Origin: SG8-41 sp964521405 | GTDB lineage: Bacteria > Pseudomonadota > Gammaproteobacteria > Burkholderiales > SG8-41 | Assembly: GCA_964521405.1 (NCBI GenBank) | Contig: CAZFRR010000052.1 | Location: 1 to 31,467 of the forward strand | Reading direction: 5' to 3' | DNA length: 31,467 nt | Shown here: in pieces, positions 21,798-29,500 of the stretch | Position numbering within the stretch: the first letter of the stretch is position 1 | How the letters are laid out: the number at the start of each line of letters is the position of its first letter | Made by a program: the position numbers and the translations under genes | The notes under the pieces: model-generated | Told to the model about the DNA's origin: nothing | Database searches by the model: none | Seen by the model: only the letters and a program-made list of their open reading frames with translations

Positions 21798-22499
21798 TCA
21801 ATCAACACCATGCGCGACAAGTATAGCCTTGGCGGCAGCGCTGCCGAGGAAGGTGAAGAAGGCGCGGGCCCCGTCGCGGTTCGGGGGATCCATCATCAGC
21901 GCGGCGAAGTAGGCGGTGTAGTACTGGATGTCGGGCGGCAGGGGCGCGACGAGGCGCAGCCCGCGCGCGTGCCAGCGCTGGATCTCGGGGATGCCGCCGA
22001 AGCCGATGTCCCGGCCCCTGCTGTTCAGTTGGTGGGTGAATGTTTCCTGCGCGTCGTGATAGGACCGGATTTTCCCCCGGATCTTCGCGGCGACGCCGAG
22101 GCGCTCCAGCAGCTGCGCCACGTAAGCCCCGCTGGAGGCCTGGGTGTGGAATACCGACTCGGCTTCCAGCAGGGCGCGCTTCAACGCCTCGGTGCTCGAG
22201 ACATCAGGCAGCGGCGCACCGGCGCGCACGCAGACACCGACGCCGGCGCGGCCGAGCTGGAAGCGCCCGTCCGGGTTCGCTTTGCCCATCCCGATGAGCT
22301 CGTCCATCACCTTGGGCGGGGCGATGATGATGTCGGCGGTTTCCCCGCTGGCGATGCGCTTCACCAGCGTGGGCGCCGTCTCGAACGTCAGCTGCACTTC
22401 GCCGCCGCCCTGGCGGAGATAAGTTTCGACGATTGCCTCCAGCGACGAATGGACAGCGCTGGGACTGAGGACGCGTACTGGGGAATGATTGCCTGGCAT
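21798..22499 (-). CDS. ModA-like substrate-binding protein without a signal peptide
   Basis: A 233-residue protein of the molybdate-type binding family. The fold pattern is clear: VRVLSPSAVHSSLEAIVETYL, the domain-crossing TADIIIAPPKVMDELI, and a C-terminal RDIGFGGIPEIQRW with IQYYTAYFAALMM. The first residues after the ATG already belong to the mature fold, and an in-frame TGA lies five codons upstream, so no export signal exists. It would act in the cytoplasm, perhaps as a soluble sensor of a metabolite, or it is a decaying gene. An AAGGA lies about ten bases before the ATG. No ModB or ModC is nearby. The neighbouring large inverted repeat separates it from the hydrolase. Confidence 0.8.
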   Translation of the reverse strand: MPGNHSPVRVLSPSAVHSSLEAIVETYLRQGGGEVQLTFETAPTLVKRIASGETADIIIAPPKVMDELIGMGKANPDGRFQLGRAGVGVCVRAGAPLPDVSSTEALKRALLEAESVFHTQASSGAYVAQLLERLGVAAKIRGKIRSYHDAQETFTHQLNSRGRDIGFGGIPEIQRWHARGLRLVAPLPPDIQYYTAYFAALMMDPPNRDGARAFFTFLGSAAAKAILVAHGVD

Positions 22500-22656
22500 C
22501 GCCCGGTTCCTTCAGCCGCCCGATGAGCTCGCGGCTGGTCCTGGCTGGCGTGGGAGCGTCATCAGCGAATATCTCATAGTGGACTTTGAAGGATCAAGGA
22601 TACTGGTTTCGGGACCGTCCCAGTACACATGGCGTTTTCTTTCTGCTAGACTGGAG

Positions 22657-22685
22657 CCTCCTTAATTTTGAAAAGGAGGTGATCC
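22657..22685 (+). promoter_or_regulatory. Hairpin of anti-SD and extended SD before a small ORF
   Basis: CCTCCTT at 22657-22663 pairs with AAGGAGG at 22673-22679 across a nine-base AT-rich loop. The right arm lies in AAAAGGAGGTGATCC, which matches the complement of the 16S rRNA 3' end over at least 13 bases, the strongest possible Shine-Dalgarno. The left arm copies the anti-SD itself. Such a switch would hide or expose the ribosome site of the GTG at 22687. Confidence 0.65.
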
Positions 22686-22686
22686 C

Positions 22687-22770
22687 GTGAGAGACCTCGA
22701 AGGCAGTACCGGATTGCACGGCTCGAACATTGGATCAACCCGCAACCTGAGGATGTTCGACCGGCGCTAA
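22687..22770 (+). CDS. 27-residue peptide or leader ORF
   Basis: Read from GTG at 22687, seven bases after the GGAGG of an exceptional ribosome site, to TAA at 22768. The peptide starts Met-Arg-Asp-Leu-Glu, has a Gly/Ser-rich middle (GSTGLHGSNIGSTRN) and ends in FDRR. It has no hydrophobic core and no run of a single amino acid as in attenuator leaders. The frame is followed after 23 bases by an intrinsic terminator, so the transcript of about 180 bases stands alone. I do not recognise it. A dual-function small RNA, a peptide, or a translational decoy are all possible. Confidence 0.6.
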   Translation: MRDLEGSTGLHGSNIGSTRNLRMFDRR

Positions 22771-22793
22771 GCCGGCGTGCCTTGGTAATACGG

Positions 22794-22832
22794 ACGCCCC
22801 GAGGACCTCGTGTCCCCGGGGCGTTTTCTTTT
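22794..22832 (+). terminator. Intrinsic (Rho-independent) terminator after the small ORF
   Basis: ACGCCCCG at 22794-22801 pairs with CGGGGCGT at 22817-22824, with four more pairs inside after one mismatch and a five-base loop. TTTTCTTTT follows. This is the clearest intrinsic terminator in the window. Confidence 0.88.
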
Positions 22833-22844
22833 ACGCTACGCGCA

Positions 22845-22900
22845 GTGATGAGTGATGAGTGATGAGTGATGAGTGATGAGTGATGAGTGATGAGTGATGG
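22845..22900. repeat. Heptad tandem repeat, unit GTGATGA, 8 copies
   Basis: Eight consecutive 7-base units, seven GTGATGA and a last GTGATGG, occupy the gap between the terminator and the flavoenzyme gene. Confidence 0.95.
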
Positions 22901-22943
22901 GTAGCCTGTCACTTCCTCACCGGTTTCTTGATAACATCTCCTC

Positions 22944-24149
22944 ATGGACAGGCCTATAACAGCCCTGGACTTCTCCAGCGTCAGCTACGACGAGGCCATG
23001 CGGCGGGCGCGGGAGCTGATCCCGTTCCTGCGCGAGCAGGCGCCGCAGTGCGAGGAGGCGCGCCGCCTCACGCCCGCGGTGATGGAGCGGCTGACGCATA
23101 CCGGGCTCTTCCGCTACCTGCAGCCGAAAGCCTGGGGCGGCATGGAACTGCCGTTCGTCTCCTACTTCGATATCCCGGAGATGCTGTCGCGCGGCGACAT
23201 TTCCGTGGGCTGGACGGTCGACAATCTCGCCTCCCATCACCGCAACATCACCTGGTTCGAGCCGAAGGCGCAGGCGGAAGTCTGGGGCGCCAATCCCGAC
23301 GTCGGCATCGCCTCCGGCATCGCGTTTCCGCAGGGCCGCGGCGCGCCAGCGGACGGCGGCATCACGCTCTCGGGCGAGTGGAATTTTTCCTCCGGCACCG
23401 ATCACTCCGACTGGAGCCTGCTCGCCTGCATCGTGCGCGACGGCGACCGGATCCTCGACTACCGCTTCTGCCTGTTGCATCGCTCCCAGTACGAGATCGT
23501 GGACGACTGGCGCACGCTCGGTATGCGCGCGACCAGCAGCAAGACGGTGCGCTGCCAGGACGTCTTCGTCCCGGCCTACCGCACCGTGTCCATGTACGTC
23601 GCGCGCGAGGGCCACTCGTGGCCCGGTCTCGCGGCGCACCGGAACCCGCACTACCGGATCCCGATTTCCGCGATCGGCGGCCACGGCATCGGCGCCTGCC
23701 TGATCGGCAACGCGCGCGCGGCGCTGGAGCTGGCCATCGAGCTGGTCAAATCCCGCAGCACCAATTACACCGGCGCAAAGATGCGCGATTTCCAGACGGT
23801 GCAGCTGCGCATCGGCGCGGCGGGAGCACGGATCGACGCGGCGTATTTGCTCCTGCGCAACGACTGCCTGGAGATTCAGCGCGTGTACGAGGAGGGCGGC
23901 GCGTCGGATATCGAGACGCGGCTGCGCTACAAGCGCAATGCCGCGCAGGCGGTGAGATGGTGCGTCGAGGCTGTGGACTCGCTGCACGAGATGGCCGGCG
24001 CCAACGGCATCTACGACCACTACCCCCTGCAGCGCATCTTCCGGGACATGCACGCCGCCGCCGGCCACTTCAGTTTCAGCCTCGACGCGCAGCTGCCGCC
24101 GTGGGGGCTCATCATGCTCGGCGGGGAGTTCAAGAGCCCGACACTATAG
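22944..24149 (+). CDS. Acyl-CoA dehydrogenase-fold flavin-dependent monooxygenase (group D type)
   Basis: A 401-residue flavoenzyme with the three-part acyl-CoA dehydrogenase fold: helical start to about 120 (AWGGMELPF), beta middle (SGEWNFSSGTDHSDW, FCLLHRS, DDWRTLGMRATSSKTVRCQDVFVP), and helical C-terminus. The SGxWxFxSGxxH element and the GMRATSSK loop fit HsaA, HpaB-C2 and pigment-hydroxylase relatives, which use reduced FMN or FAD from a separate reductase to hydroxylate phenols or other aromatics. A true acyl-CoA dehydrogenase would need the catalytic Glu and CoA contacts, which I do not see. No flavin reductase is next to it. The ribosome site is not clear. It is transcribed after the heptad array and the small-ORF terminator, so it needs its own promoter. 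Confidence 0.88.
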   Translation: MDRPITALDFSSVSYDEAMRRARELIPFLREQAPQCEEARRLTPAVMERLTHTGLFRYLQPKAWGGMELPFVSYFDIPEMLSRGDISVGWTVDNLASHHRNITWFEPKAQAEVWGANPDVGIASGIAFPQGRGAPADGGITLSGEWNFSSGTDHSDWSLLACIVRDGDRILDYRFCLLHRSQYEIVDDWRTLGMRATSSKTVRCQDVFVPAYRTVSMYVAREGHSWPGLAAHRNPHYRIPISAIGGHGIGACLIGNARAALELAIELVKSRSTNYTGAKMRDFQTVQLRIGAAGARIDAAYLLLRNDCLEIQRVYEEGGASDIETRLRYKRNAAQAVRWCVEAVDSLHEMAGANGIYDHYPLQRIFRDMHAAAGHFSFSLDAQLPPWGLIMLGGEFKSPTL

Positions 24150-24187
24150 GGGACGAGTGTCGAGGGATGACTTGGCGCTTTGCTGGA

Positions 24188-24215
24188 ATGATGAATGCGG
24201 AATGATGAATGATGA
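24188..24215. repeat. Heptad tandem repeat, unit ATGATGA, 4 copies
   Basis: Four 7-base units (ATGATGA, ATGCGGA, ATGATGA, ATGATGA) lie between the flavoenzyme and the converging Bug gene, followed by a looser GGATGAG/GGATGAA stretch near 24235. Confidence 0.85.
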
Positions 24216-24273
24216 CCCAGCGGCTGCGCCTGAAGGATGAGGGATGAACTCGCCTGGGGCGTGATGGCAGAAT

Positions 24274-25239
24274 CTAGTCGGCCTTGATCGCGGCGTCCTT
24301 GATGATCTTGCCCCATTTCGCCAGTTCCGACCTGATCGTGCGGGAGAATTCTTCCGGGGTGCTGCCGATGACCTCGGAGCCGACGTTGAAGAACGCCTCC
24401 TTGATGTGCTTCTTGTGGAGTATCTGTACGATCTCGCGATTCAGCGTGTTGATGATCGCCGCCGGCGTGCCGGCCGGGGCGAGCACGCCGTTGGTGGACA
24501 CCATTTCGTAACCGGGCAATCCCGAGTCCGCGACCGTCGGCAGCGCCGGGAAGAGCGCCGTCGGCTTCAGCGTGGTTACGGCCAGCGCCCGCAGGCGCCC
24601 GCTGGCCGTAAGCGGCGCGACGGATCCCGGCGTGCCGAACATGTACTTGACGTGGTTGCCCATCAGCGCGGTCAACGAGGCGGAGCTGCCCTTGAAAGGA
24701 ACGTGGACCACGTTGATTCCCGCCATGACCTTGAAGAGTTGCGCCGCCAGGTGGGTCGATGAGCCCGTTCCCGCCGACCCGTAATCGAGTTCTCCCGGCT
24801 TGGCTTTCGCGAGCGCGACGAGATCGGTAACCGATCTGGCGGGAAACTGCGGGTGCACGACCAGGACCGTCGGGGACTGGTGAGCGAGCGTGATCGGGGC
24901 GAAACTCTTGACGACGTCGTACGGCACTTTCTCGCGCATCAGCGGCAGGAACAGGAGGCTGCTCCCGTTCATGAGGATCGTGTAGCCATCGGGGGGCGAC
25001 TTCGCGACCGTATCCGCCGGCACCACTTCCCCTGCGCGATTGTCTACGACCACCGTCTGGCCCAGCGCCCGGGTGAGTTCCTGCGCGATCAGGCGCGCGG
25101 CAAAGTCGGTCCCGCCGCCGACCAGCCCCATGGAGACGAAGCGGATGGGCTTGGTCGGATAGGCCTGTCCCAGCGCGGGACCCATGCCGGAGAACAGCGC
25201 GCCGGTGAGAACGGCGACGGTAAACCCTCGAACCGCCAC
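24274..25239 (-). CDS. Bug/TctC-family substrate-binding protein
   Basis: A 321-residue receptor read from GTG at 25239, 11 bases after the stop of the cupin-rubredoxin gene, so the two form one operon. The open frame runs much further upstream, but that part lies inside the rubredoxin gene. The signal peptide is GFTVAVLTGALFSGMGPALGQA. Motifs: YPTKPIRFVSMGLVGGGTDFAARL, VVVDNRAGEVVPADTV, PPDGYTILM, LDYGSAGTGSSTHLAAQLF, VPFKGSSASLTALMGNHVK and LPTVADSGLPGYE. The KGGGP loop is KGSSA, suggesting a distinct ligand. A cytosolic redox-type neighbour is unusual for a receptor and might hint at the ligand's catabolism. Confidence 0.92.
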   Translation of the reverse strand: MAVRGFTVAVLTGALFSGMGPALGQAYPTKPIRFVSMGLVGGGTDFAARLIAQELTRALGQTVVVDNRAGEVVPADTVAKSPPDGYTILMNGSSLLFLPLMREKVPYDVVKSFAPITLAHQSPTVLVVHPQFPARSVTDLVALAKAKPGELDYGSAGTGSSTHLAAQLFKVMAGINVVHVPFKGSSASLTALMGNHVKYMFGTPGSVAPLTASGRLRALAVTTLKPTALFPALPTVADSGLPGYEMVSTNGVLAPAGTPAAIINTLNREIVQILHKKHIKEAFFNVGSEVIGSTPEEFSRTIRSELAKWGKIIKDAAIKAD

Positions 25240-25250
25240 CTGCGTCCCGT

Positions 25251-26195
25251 CTAGATTTCCACCATGAAGAATTCGCTCTTTTTCGCCGAGCAATCCGGGC
25301 AGGTCCAGATCTCGGGAATATCTTCCCAGCGCGTGCCGGGGGCGAGCCCCTCTTCGGGCCAGCCGGCTGCTTCGTCGTAAACGAACGAGCACAAGGCGCA
25401 CTGCAACGTCTTGAAGCCGGTGGCGGGCGCGCGGGGCTTGTCCTCGGCGACGCGGGAGCGGACCTTCGGGAAGTTCAGGATGATGGCTTCAAGCCCCTGC
25501 GCGCCGGCGACGATCTCGAACGCCGGCTCATCGCGCCGGGTGAACACGACCGCCGGCGCCACGCGCTCCTTGCCCTCGTGCACCAGGCTGCCCTTGACGA
25601 CCACCACGTACTGGCCGTCGCCGGCGGCAGGATCCGGCGCCATCATCCGCGCGTTGGCGGCCATGGCGATCGTCTTCGTGAAGAGGCCCTGGTCGTCCCT
25701 GATCTCGGGAATCTCCTGCACGTTCACGGCCGATTTACGTTCCGGGAAGCTGACGTCCGTCGTGACCTGCCAGGGCTGGCGGTTGGGAACCTGCTTCAGC
25801 TTTTCCAGGGACTGGGGAAAGCGCTGCGCGCCGGGATCGAAGCGCGAGCGCAGCACCATGAAGGCCCAGCCCGTTTTCCTGTCCGCCTGCAGCGGACCGT
25901 ACGGCGTGTAAGCGCGCGAGAAATGAACGCAGTAAGGCTTTACCGGGTGCCGGCCGAAATCCCCCGAGCCGTCCATGATCACCTGGAACTGGTCGACCTG
26001 GTGAAAATGGGCGGCGGAAACGTTCGCCTTGCCGTCTCCCGGGTAACGATTGATCGCGGCGGTCGGCGCATCGGGGGCGTCGGGCTTGGCCCGCATGAAC
26101 GTCGTGCTGAACGCGCCGGGGCTGCCGGGCGCGGTGCTGCCGGGCACGTTGACCTTGTTCTCGGGTATTTCGGAAATGGCGATGACTTGCGGCAT
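25251..26195 (-). CDS. Cupin-like protein fused to a C-terminal rubredoxin domain
   Basis: A 314-residue protein. The ATG at 26195 is chosen because AAGGAG lies nine bases upstream; the open frame starts 16 codons earlier without a site. The first part shows a cupin-like metal-site pattern (SAAHFHQVDQFQVIMDGSGDFG) and a second barrel further on (GQYVVVVKGSLVHEGKERVAP). The last 45 residues are a complete rubredoxin domain: CALCSFVYDEAAGW, then EDIPEIWTCPDCSAKKSEF, with all four Fe-binding cysteines. A one-electron Fe(SCys)4 centre attached to a cupin suggests an oxygenase or oxidoreductase that receives electrons within the same chain. The substrate is unknown. It is cotranscribed with the Bug receptor 11 bases downstream. 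Confidence 0.85.
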   Translation of the reverse strand: MPQVIAISEIPENKVNVPGSTAPGSPGAFSTTFMRAKPDAPDAPTAAINRYPGDGKANVSAAHFHQVDQFQVIMDGSGDFGRHPVKPYCVHFSRAYTPYGPLQADRKTGWAFMVLRSRFDPGAQRFPQSLEKLKQVPNRQPWQVTTDVSFPERKSAVNVQEIPEIRDDQGLFTKTIAMAANARMMAPDPAAGDGQYVVVVKGSLVHEGKERVAPAVVFTRRDEPAFEIVAGAQGLEAIILNFPKVRSRVAEDKPRAPATGFKTLQCALCSFVYDEAAGWPEEGLAPGTRWEDIPEIWTCPDCSAKKSEFFMVEI

Positions 26196-26324
26196 GTAAA
26201 TCTCCTTCGAAATTGGGAGCTGCGCGGCTTGATCCTCAATCATACCTCCGGGCGGCGAATCCGTGATGGTTCGCCATGCCGCAAACGACAGTTTCCGAGG
26301 GCGCGCGTCCGGATTGTGGTCATA

Positions 26325-26358
26325 AGGAGTTTGCCGGGCTTCGCCCGGACAAACTCCT
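26325..26358. repeat. Strong hairpin AGGAGTTTG/CAAACTCCT
   Basis: A nine-pair outer stem (26325-26333 with 26350-26358) and a six-pair inner stem CCGGGC/GCCCGG with a three-base loop, separated by one bulged A, make the most stable simple hairpin in the window. No T-run follows. Confidence 0.75.
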
Positions 26359-26374
26359 GGGGAACGGAGAACAG

Positions 26375-26444
26375 GTCATCCCGGCGGAAGCCGGGATCTA
26401 GGAGAAGATTAATTGCACTGGACTCCGGCTTTCGCCGGAGTGAC
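26375..26444. repeat. REP-like intergenic palindromic element
   Basis: Two hairpins, ATCCCGGC/GCCGGGAT at the left and ACTCCGGC/GCCGGAGT at the right, lie in inverted orientation around an AT-rich middle, bounded by GTCA and TGAC. This resembles the widespread proteobacterial GTCAT-CCCG...CGGG-TGAC type palindromic repeats. It lies between the divergent ends of two minus-strand units. Confidence 0.75.
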
Positions 26445-26469
26445 GAATGTGGGGTGGTTCAAGCTGCTG

Positions 26470-27468
26470 CTATTGGGGGGCGATGCCCGCGCTCGCCACC
26501 ACTTTTTTCCAGCGGGCGACTTCCTCGGCGATTTTCGAGGCGTATTCCTGCGGCGTGCTGCCGCCCGGCTCCGCGCCCTGCGCCGCCAGGGCGCTGTGCA
26601 TTTCCGGGGTCTTGAGAAACTTAATGGTCTCGGCGCTCAGCTTATTGACGATGTCTCGCGGCGTCTTCGCCGGGGCCAGCAGGCCCGCGATCGAATCCAC
26701 GATGAACTGCGGCAGGCCGGACTCGGCGACGGTCGGTATTTCCGGAAACGCGGCCAGCCGTTTCGAGCCCGTGACCGCGAGCACTTTGACTTTTCCGGTC
26801 TTGACGAAGGGGAGGGTGGACACCGTGCTGGAAAAGACGAGGTGCACGTGCCCGCCCACCAGTTCGGTAAACGCGAGGTTGGTGCTCTTGTAGGGAACGT
26901 GCACCATGTCGATGCCGGCGGCCGACTTGAAGAACTCGCCTTCCAGGTGCGTGAAGCTGCCGATGCCGCCGGAGCCGAAATTGATGAATCCGGGTCTGGC
27001 GCGGGCCAGCGCGATCAGCTCCTTCACCGAGGCGACCGGCAGCGCCGCGTTCACCGATACGAAATGTGGAGCGGCGATGAGGGTCGATACCGGCGCGAAA
27101 TCCCGGATCGGGTCGTAGGGCGGTTTTTTGAAGGTCACCGCATTGATCATGAGGGTGCTGCTGATCACCAGCAGGGTGTAGCCGTCCGGCGCGGACCGGG
27201 CGACCAGTTCGGTGCCGATCGTGCCGCCCGCGCCGCCGCGGTTGTCCACCACCACCGGCTGGCCCACCGCCAGGGCCAGCTTCTGCGCGACCAGGCGCGC
27301 CGTCATGTCGACGTTGCCGCCCGGGGCAAAGCCGACGACCATGCGGATCGGCTTCACCGGGTAGTTTTGCGCCATCGCACCCGGTCCCGTTATCGGGACG
27401 GCAAGCGCGGCGAAAGCAACGATCGCCGTGGAGCGCAAAACTAGAAAAATCAGGCTCGACCTTTTCAT
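26470..27468 (-). CDS. Bug/TctC-family substrate-binding protein
   Basis: From the ATG at 27468 this is a 332-residue receptor; a TTG at 27483 would add five residues. The signal peptide has the core IFLVLRSTAIVAFAALAVPI and ends near GAMAQ. Motifs: YPVKPIRMVVGFAPGGNVDMTARLV, VVVDNRGGAGGTIGTEL, APDGYTLLV, FINFGSGGIGSFTHLEGEFF, VPYKSTNLAFTELVGGHVH and IPTVAESGLPQF. The KGGGP loop is KSTNL. It lies downstream of the thiamine-diphosphate enzyme gene on the same strand, separated by a long heptad array. That pairing could link the ligand to a 2-oxo acid substrate, which is inference only. Confidence 0.92.
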   Translation of the reverse strand: MKRSSLIFLVLRSTAIVAFAALAVPITGPGAMAQNYPVKPIRMVVGFAPGGNVDMTARLVAQKLALAVGQPVVVDNRGGAGGTIGTELVARSAPDGYTLLVISSTLMINAVTFKKPPYDPIRDFAPVSTLIAAPHFVSVNAALPVASVKELIALARARPGFINFGSGGIGSFTHLEGEFFKSAAGIDMVHVPYKSTNLAFTELVGGHVHLVFSSTVSTLPFVKTGKVKVLAVTGSKRLAAFPEIPTVAESGLPQFIVDSIAGLLAPAKTPRDIVNKLSAETIKFLKTPEMHSALAAQGAEPGGSTPQEYASKIAEEVARWKKVVASAGIAPQ

Positions 27469-27513
27469 TACATCACGGATCAACGTTGATTTTTCCTACT
27501 TCAACCTTTATCC

Positions 27514-27625
27514 CTCGACACTCGACACTCGACACTCAAAACTCAAAACTCAAAACTCAAAACTCAAAACTCAAAACTCAGCACTCAGCACTCAGCACTC
27601 AGCACTCAGCACTCAGCACTCAGCA
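27514..27625. repeat. Composite heptad array: CTCGACA x3, CTCAAAA x6, CTCAGCA x7
   Basis: Sixteen consecutive 7-base units in three blocks share the first three bases CTC and the last A. They run without a break from 27514 to 27625 and end one base before the stop codon of the thiamine-diphosphate enzyme gene (27627-27629, minus strand). Block structure suggests successive local amplifications of variant units. Confidence 0.97.
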
Positions 27626-27626
27626 C

Positions 27627-29312
27627 TCATACCTTCGGATAAGGCCTCTCCGCCACCATCACCTCGACCAGCGCGGGCTGGCGCTTCGTCGCGGCAAGCG
27701 CCTGCTGCAGCGCGCCCTCGACCTCTTTCGGGTCGGAAACGCGGATGCCCTCGGCGCCGCAGGCTTTCGCAATCTCGGAGAAATTGGGGCTGTGGAACGT
27801 GGTGCCGTAGGTGTGGCCGTAGATATTGGTCTGCTGCATGTAAGTCTGGCCGAACGCGCCGTCGTTCAGGATGACCATCAGCACGTTCGCCCCGTACTCC
27901 GCGGCGGTGGGAAGATCGCCGATGGTCATGAGGAAGGCGCCGTCGCCGGCGAGCGCCACGACGTCGCGCTCGGGGAATTCCATCTTGGCCACGATCGCCG
28001 TCGGCAGGCCGTAGCTCATCGCGTTCCAGACGCCGGACTGCATGAACGACTCGGGCGTCGCGATGCGGCGGTAGGTGCGCGCCCACATCTGGCAGTTGCC
28101 GACGTCGCTCGCGACCACGGCCTTGTCATCGAGCACCGCGTTCATGGCGTCCATCAGCACGCCGGGATAAATGGGCTGGTCATTGCGGCGCGGCTCGCCC
28201 TGGGCTGCGATGCTGGCGCGGACCGCAGCCTTGCCCTCGGCCATTTGCCTGATGAGCGCTTCGTCGCGCGGGCGCTGGTAGCTTCCCAGGCGCTCGAGCA
28301 GCGCGGTCAGGAAGAGCTTGGGATCGGCCACGCGCTGGTCTTCGCCCTGGTAGCGCGGGTTCATGGCATCGTCGAAGCCGACGAGGATGAAGTTCCGCTC
28401 GGAGGCGCGCTCGCGCAACTCGGTCATCTCGGCCGTGCCCGCGCGCATGCCCACGGCGAAGACGAGATCGGTGCGCTTTAACGCCTCGACGCACAGCGGG
28501 TAGCTGCGGTAGTGCTGGAAATGGCCGGCGAAGAAGGGGTGCGTCTCCGGGATCACGCCAATCGCATCCTGCGCGAAGATCACCGGGGCCTGCAGCTTCA
28601 TCGAGAGTTCCGACAGCTCCCGCATCGCACCCTTGCGGATGATGCCCTTGCCCGCCGCGATGACGGGGGAGCGCGATTCCATGAGCCGTTTCGCGAAACG
28701 GTCCACGTCGGCGGGGTCGGGTTGGGCGACCACGGCAGGCGCCGGCTTATAGGCGGGGAGGACGGCGCGTTCCTCCTGGAGGATGTATTCGCTGTAGTCC
28801 GACAGGCGCGGCAGCTCGACGTGCACCGGCCCCGGCCGCCCGCTGCGGGCGATGTGAAAGGCCTTGGCCATCACTTCGGGAATGTCCTGGATGCGCTCGA
28901 CGCGCGCGCTCCACTTGGTGATCTTCTTGAACATCTCGTGCACGAAGGCCGGGTCGTCCACGCCGTGAAAAGCCTCGAGGTCGGCCTTCAGCGGCACGGC
29001 GCCGCCAATGTGGATCATGGGCGAGGCCGCGCCGTAGGCCTGCGCCACGCCGGCCATCGAGTTGAGCCCCCCAGGACCGGCGGTGACGACGCACACGCCG
29101 GGTTTGCCGGTCAGGCGGCCGTAAGCGTCGGCCATGAGCGAGACGTTCGGTTCCTGCTTGCAGGTGACGAAGCGGATCGACTTGACGCGGGAGAGCCCGT
29201 CGTAGATCGGATGGATGTGCGAGCCGGGAACGCTGTAGACCCGCTCGACGCCTTCTTCGCGCAGGGCCTCGGCCACCGCTTCACCGGCATGCATCGCTGT
29301 TCGTTGAGACAT
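27627..29312 (-). CDS. Thiamine-diphosphate enzyme of the acetolactate synthase-like family
   Basis: A 561-residue three-domain TPP enzyme. The catalytic glutamate is Glu54 in CKQEPNVSLMADAYGRLTGK. The central domain has SPVIAAGKGIIRKGA. The PP domain holds GDGAFLMTIGDLPTAAEYGAN and ends its cofactor motif at ILNDGAFG. It differs from the paralogue at 12907-14607 in both motifs, so the two are not recent copies. The likely chemistry is decarboxylation or carboligation of a 2-oxo acid. No small subunit follows. The stop codon borders the heptad array. No clear ribosome site precedes the ATG, which lies next to a TTGAGAC word also found at the end of the neighbouring palindromic element. Confidence 0.9.
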   Translation of the reverse strand: MSQRTAMHAGEAVAEALREEGVERVYSVPGSHIHPIYDGLSRVKSIRFVTCKQEPNVSLMADAYGRLTGKPGVCVVTAGPGGLNSMAGVAQAYGAASPMIHIGGAVPLKADLEAFHGVDDPAFVHEMFKKITKWSARVERIQDIPEVMAKAFHIARSGRPGPVHVELPRLSDYSEYILQEERAVLPAYKPAPAVVAQPDPADVDRFAKRLMESRSPVIAAGKGIIRKGAMRELSELSMKLQAPVIFAQDAIGVIPETHPFFAGHFQHYRSYPLCVEALKRTDLVFAVGMRAGTAEMTELRERASERNFILVGFDDAMNPRYQGEDQRVADPKLFLTALLERLGSYQRPRDEALIRQMAEGKAAVRASIAAQGEPRRNDQPIYPGVLMDAMNAVLDDKAVVASDVGNCQMWARTYRRIATPESFMQSGVWNAMSYGLPTAIVAKMEFPERDVVALAGDGAFLMTIGDLPTAAEYGANVLMVILNDGAFGQTYMQQTNIYGHTYGTTFHSPNFSEIAKACGAEGIRVSDPKEVEGALQQALAATKRQPALVEVMVAERPYPKV

Positions 29313-29338
29313 AAGTCAGTGACTGGTGACTAGAGCGT

Positions 29339-29491
29339 GTCTCAAAAACACTCCCTCGCCCCGCGGTAGCGGGGAGAGGGTTGGGGTGAGGGGTGACGTA
29401 TCGCCGTTCTTCATGAGGAATGCTCCGATGCCTTTGCACCCCCTCACCCTAGCCCTCTCCCCCAAACCGGGGGAGAGGGGATTATTGAGAC
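29339..29491. repeat. Large palindromic intergenic element with GTCTCAA/TTGAGAC ends
   Basis: The seven-base ends are exact inverted repeats. Inside, the G-rich stretch 29371-29393 is the near-perfect complement of 29439-29462 (words like GGGGAGAGGG and CCCTCACCC), and each side also has its own local hairpin. About 45 bases separate the arms. This belongs to the common proteobacterial CCCTCTCCC-type intergenic repeats, here as a complete pair. No gene is inside. Confidence 0.85.
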
Positions 29492-29500
29492 AGCTTGTAG

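Noticed and set aside
22671..22685. Fragment of 16S rRNA gene
   Set aside because: The match is to the reverse complement of the 16S 3' end and only about 13 bases long; it works as a Shine-Dalgarno and no rRNA sequence flanks it.
22687..22770. PqqA-type or attenuator leader peptide
   Set aside because: There is no Glu-x3-Tyr core, no pqq genes nearby and no run of one amino acid, so neither name is supported.
22917..24068. 383-residue antisense ORF opposite the flavoenzyme
   Set aside because: Typical high-GC shadow frame with His/Arg/Ala-rich residues and no motif; the plus-strand enzyme is clear.
27514..27625. CRISPR array
   Set aside because: The units are 7 bases with no spacers and no cas genes are present.
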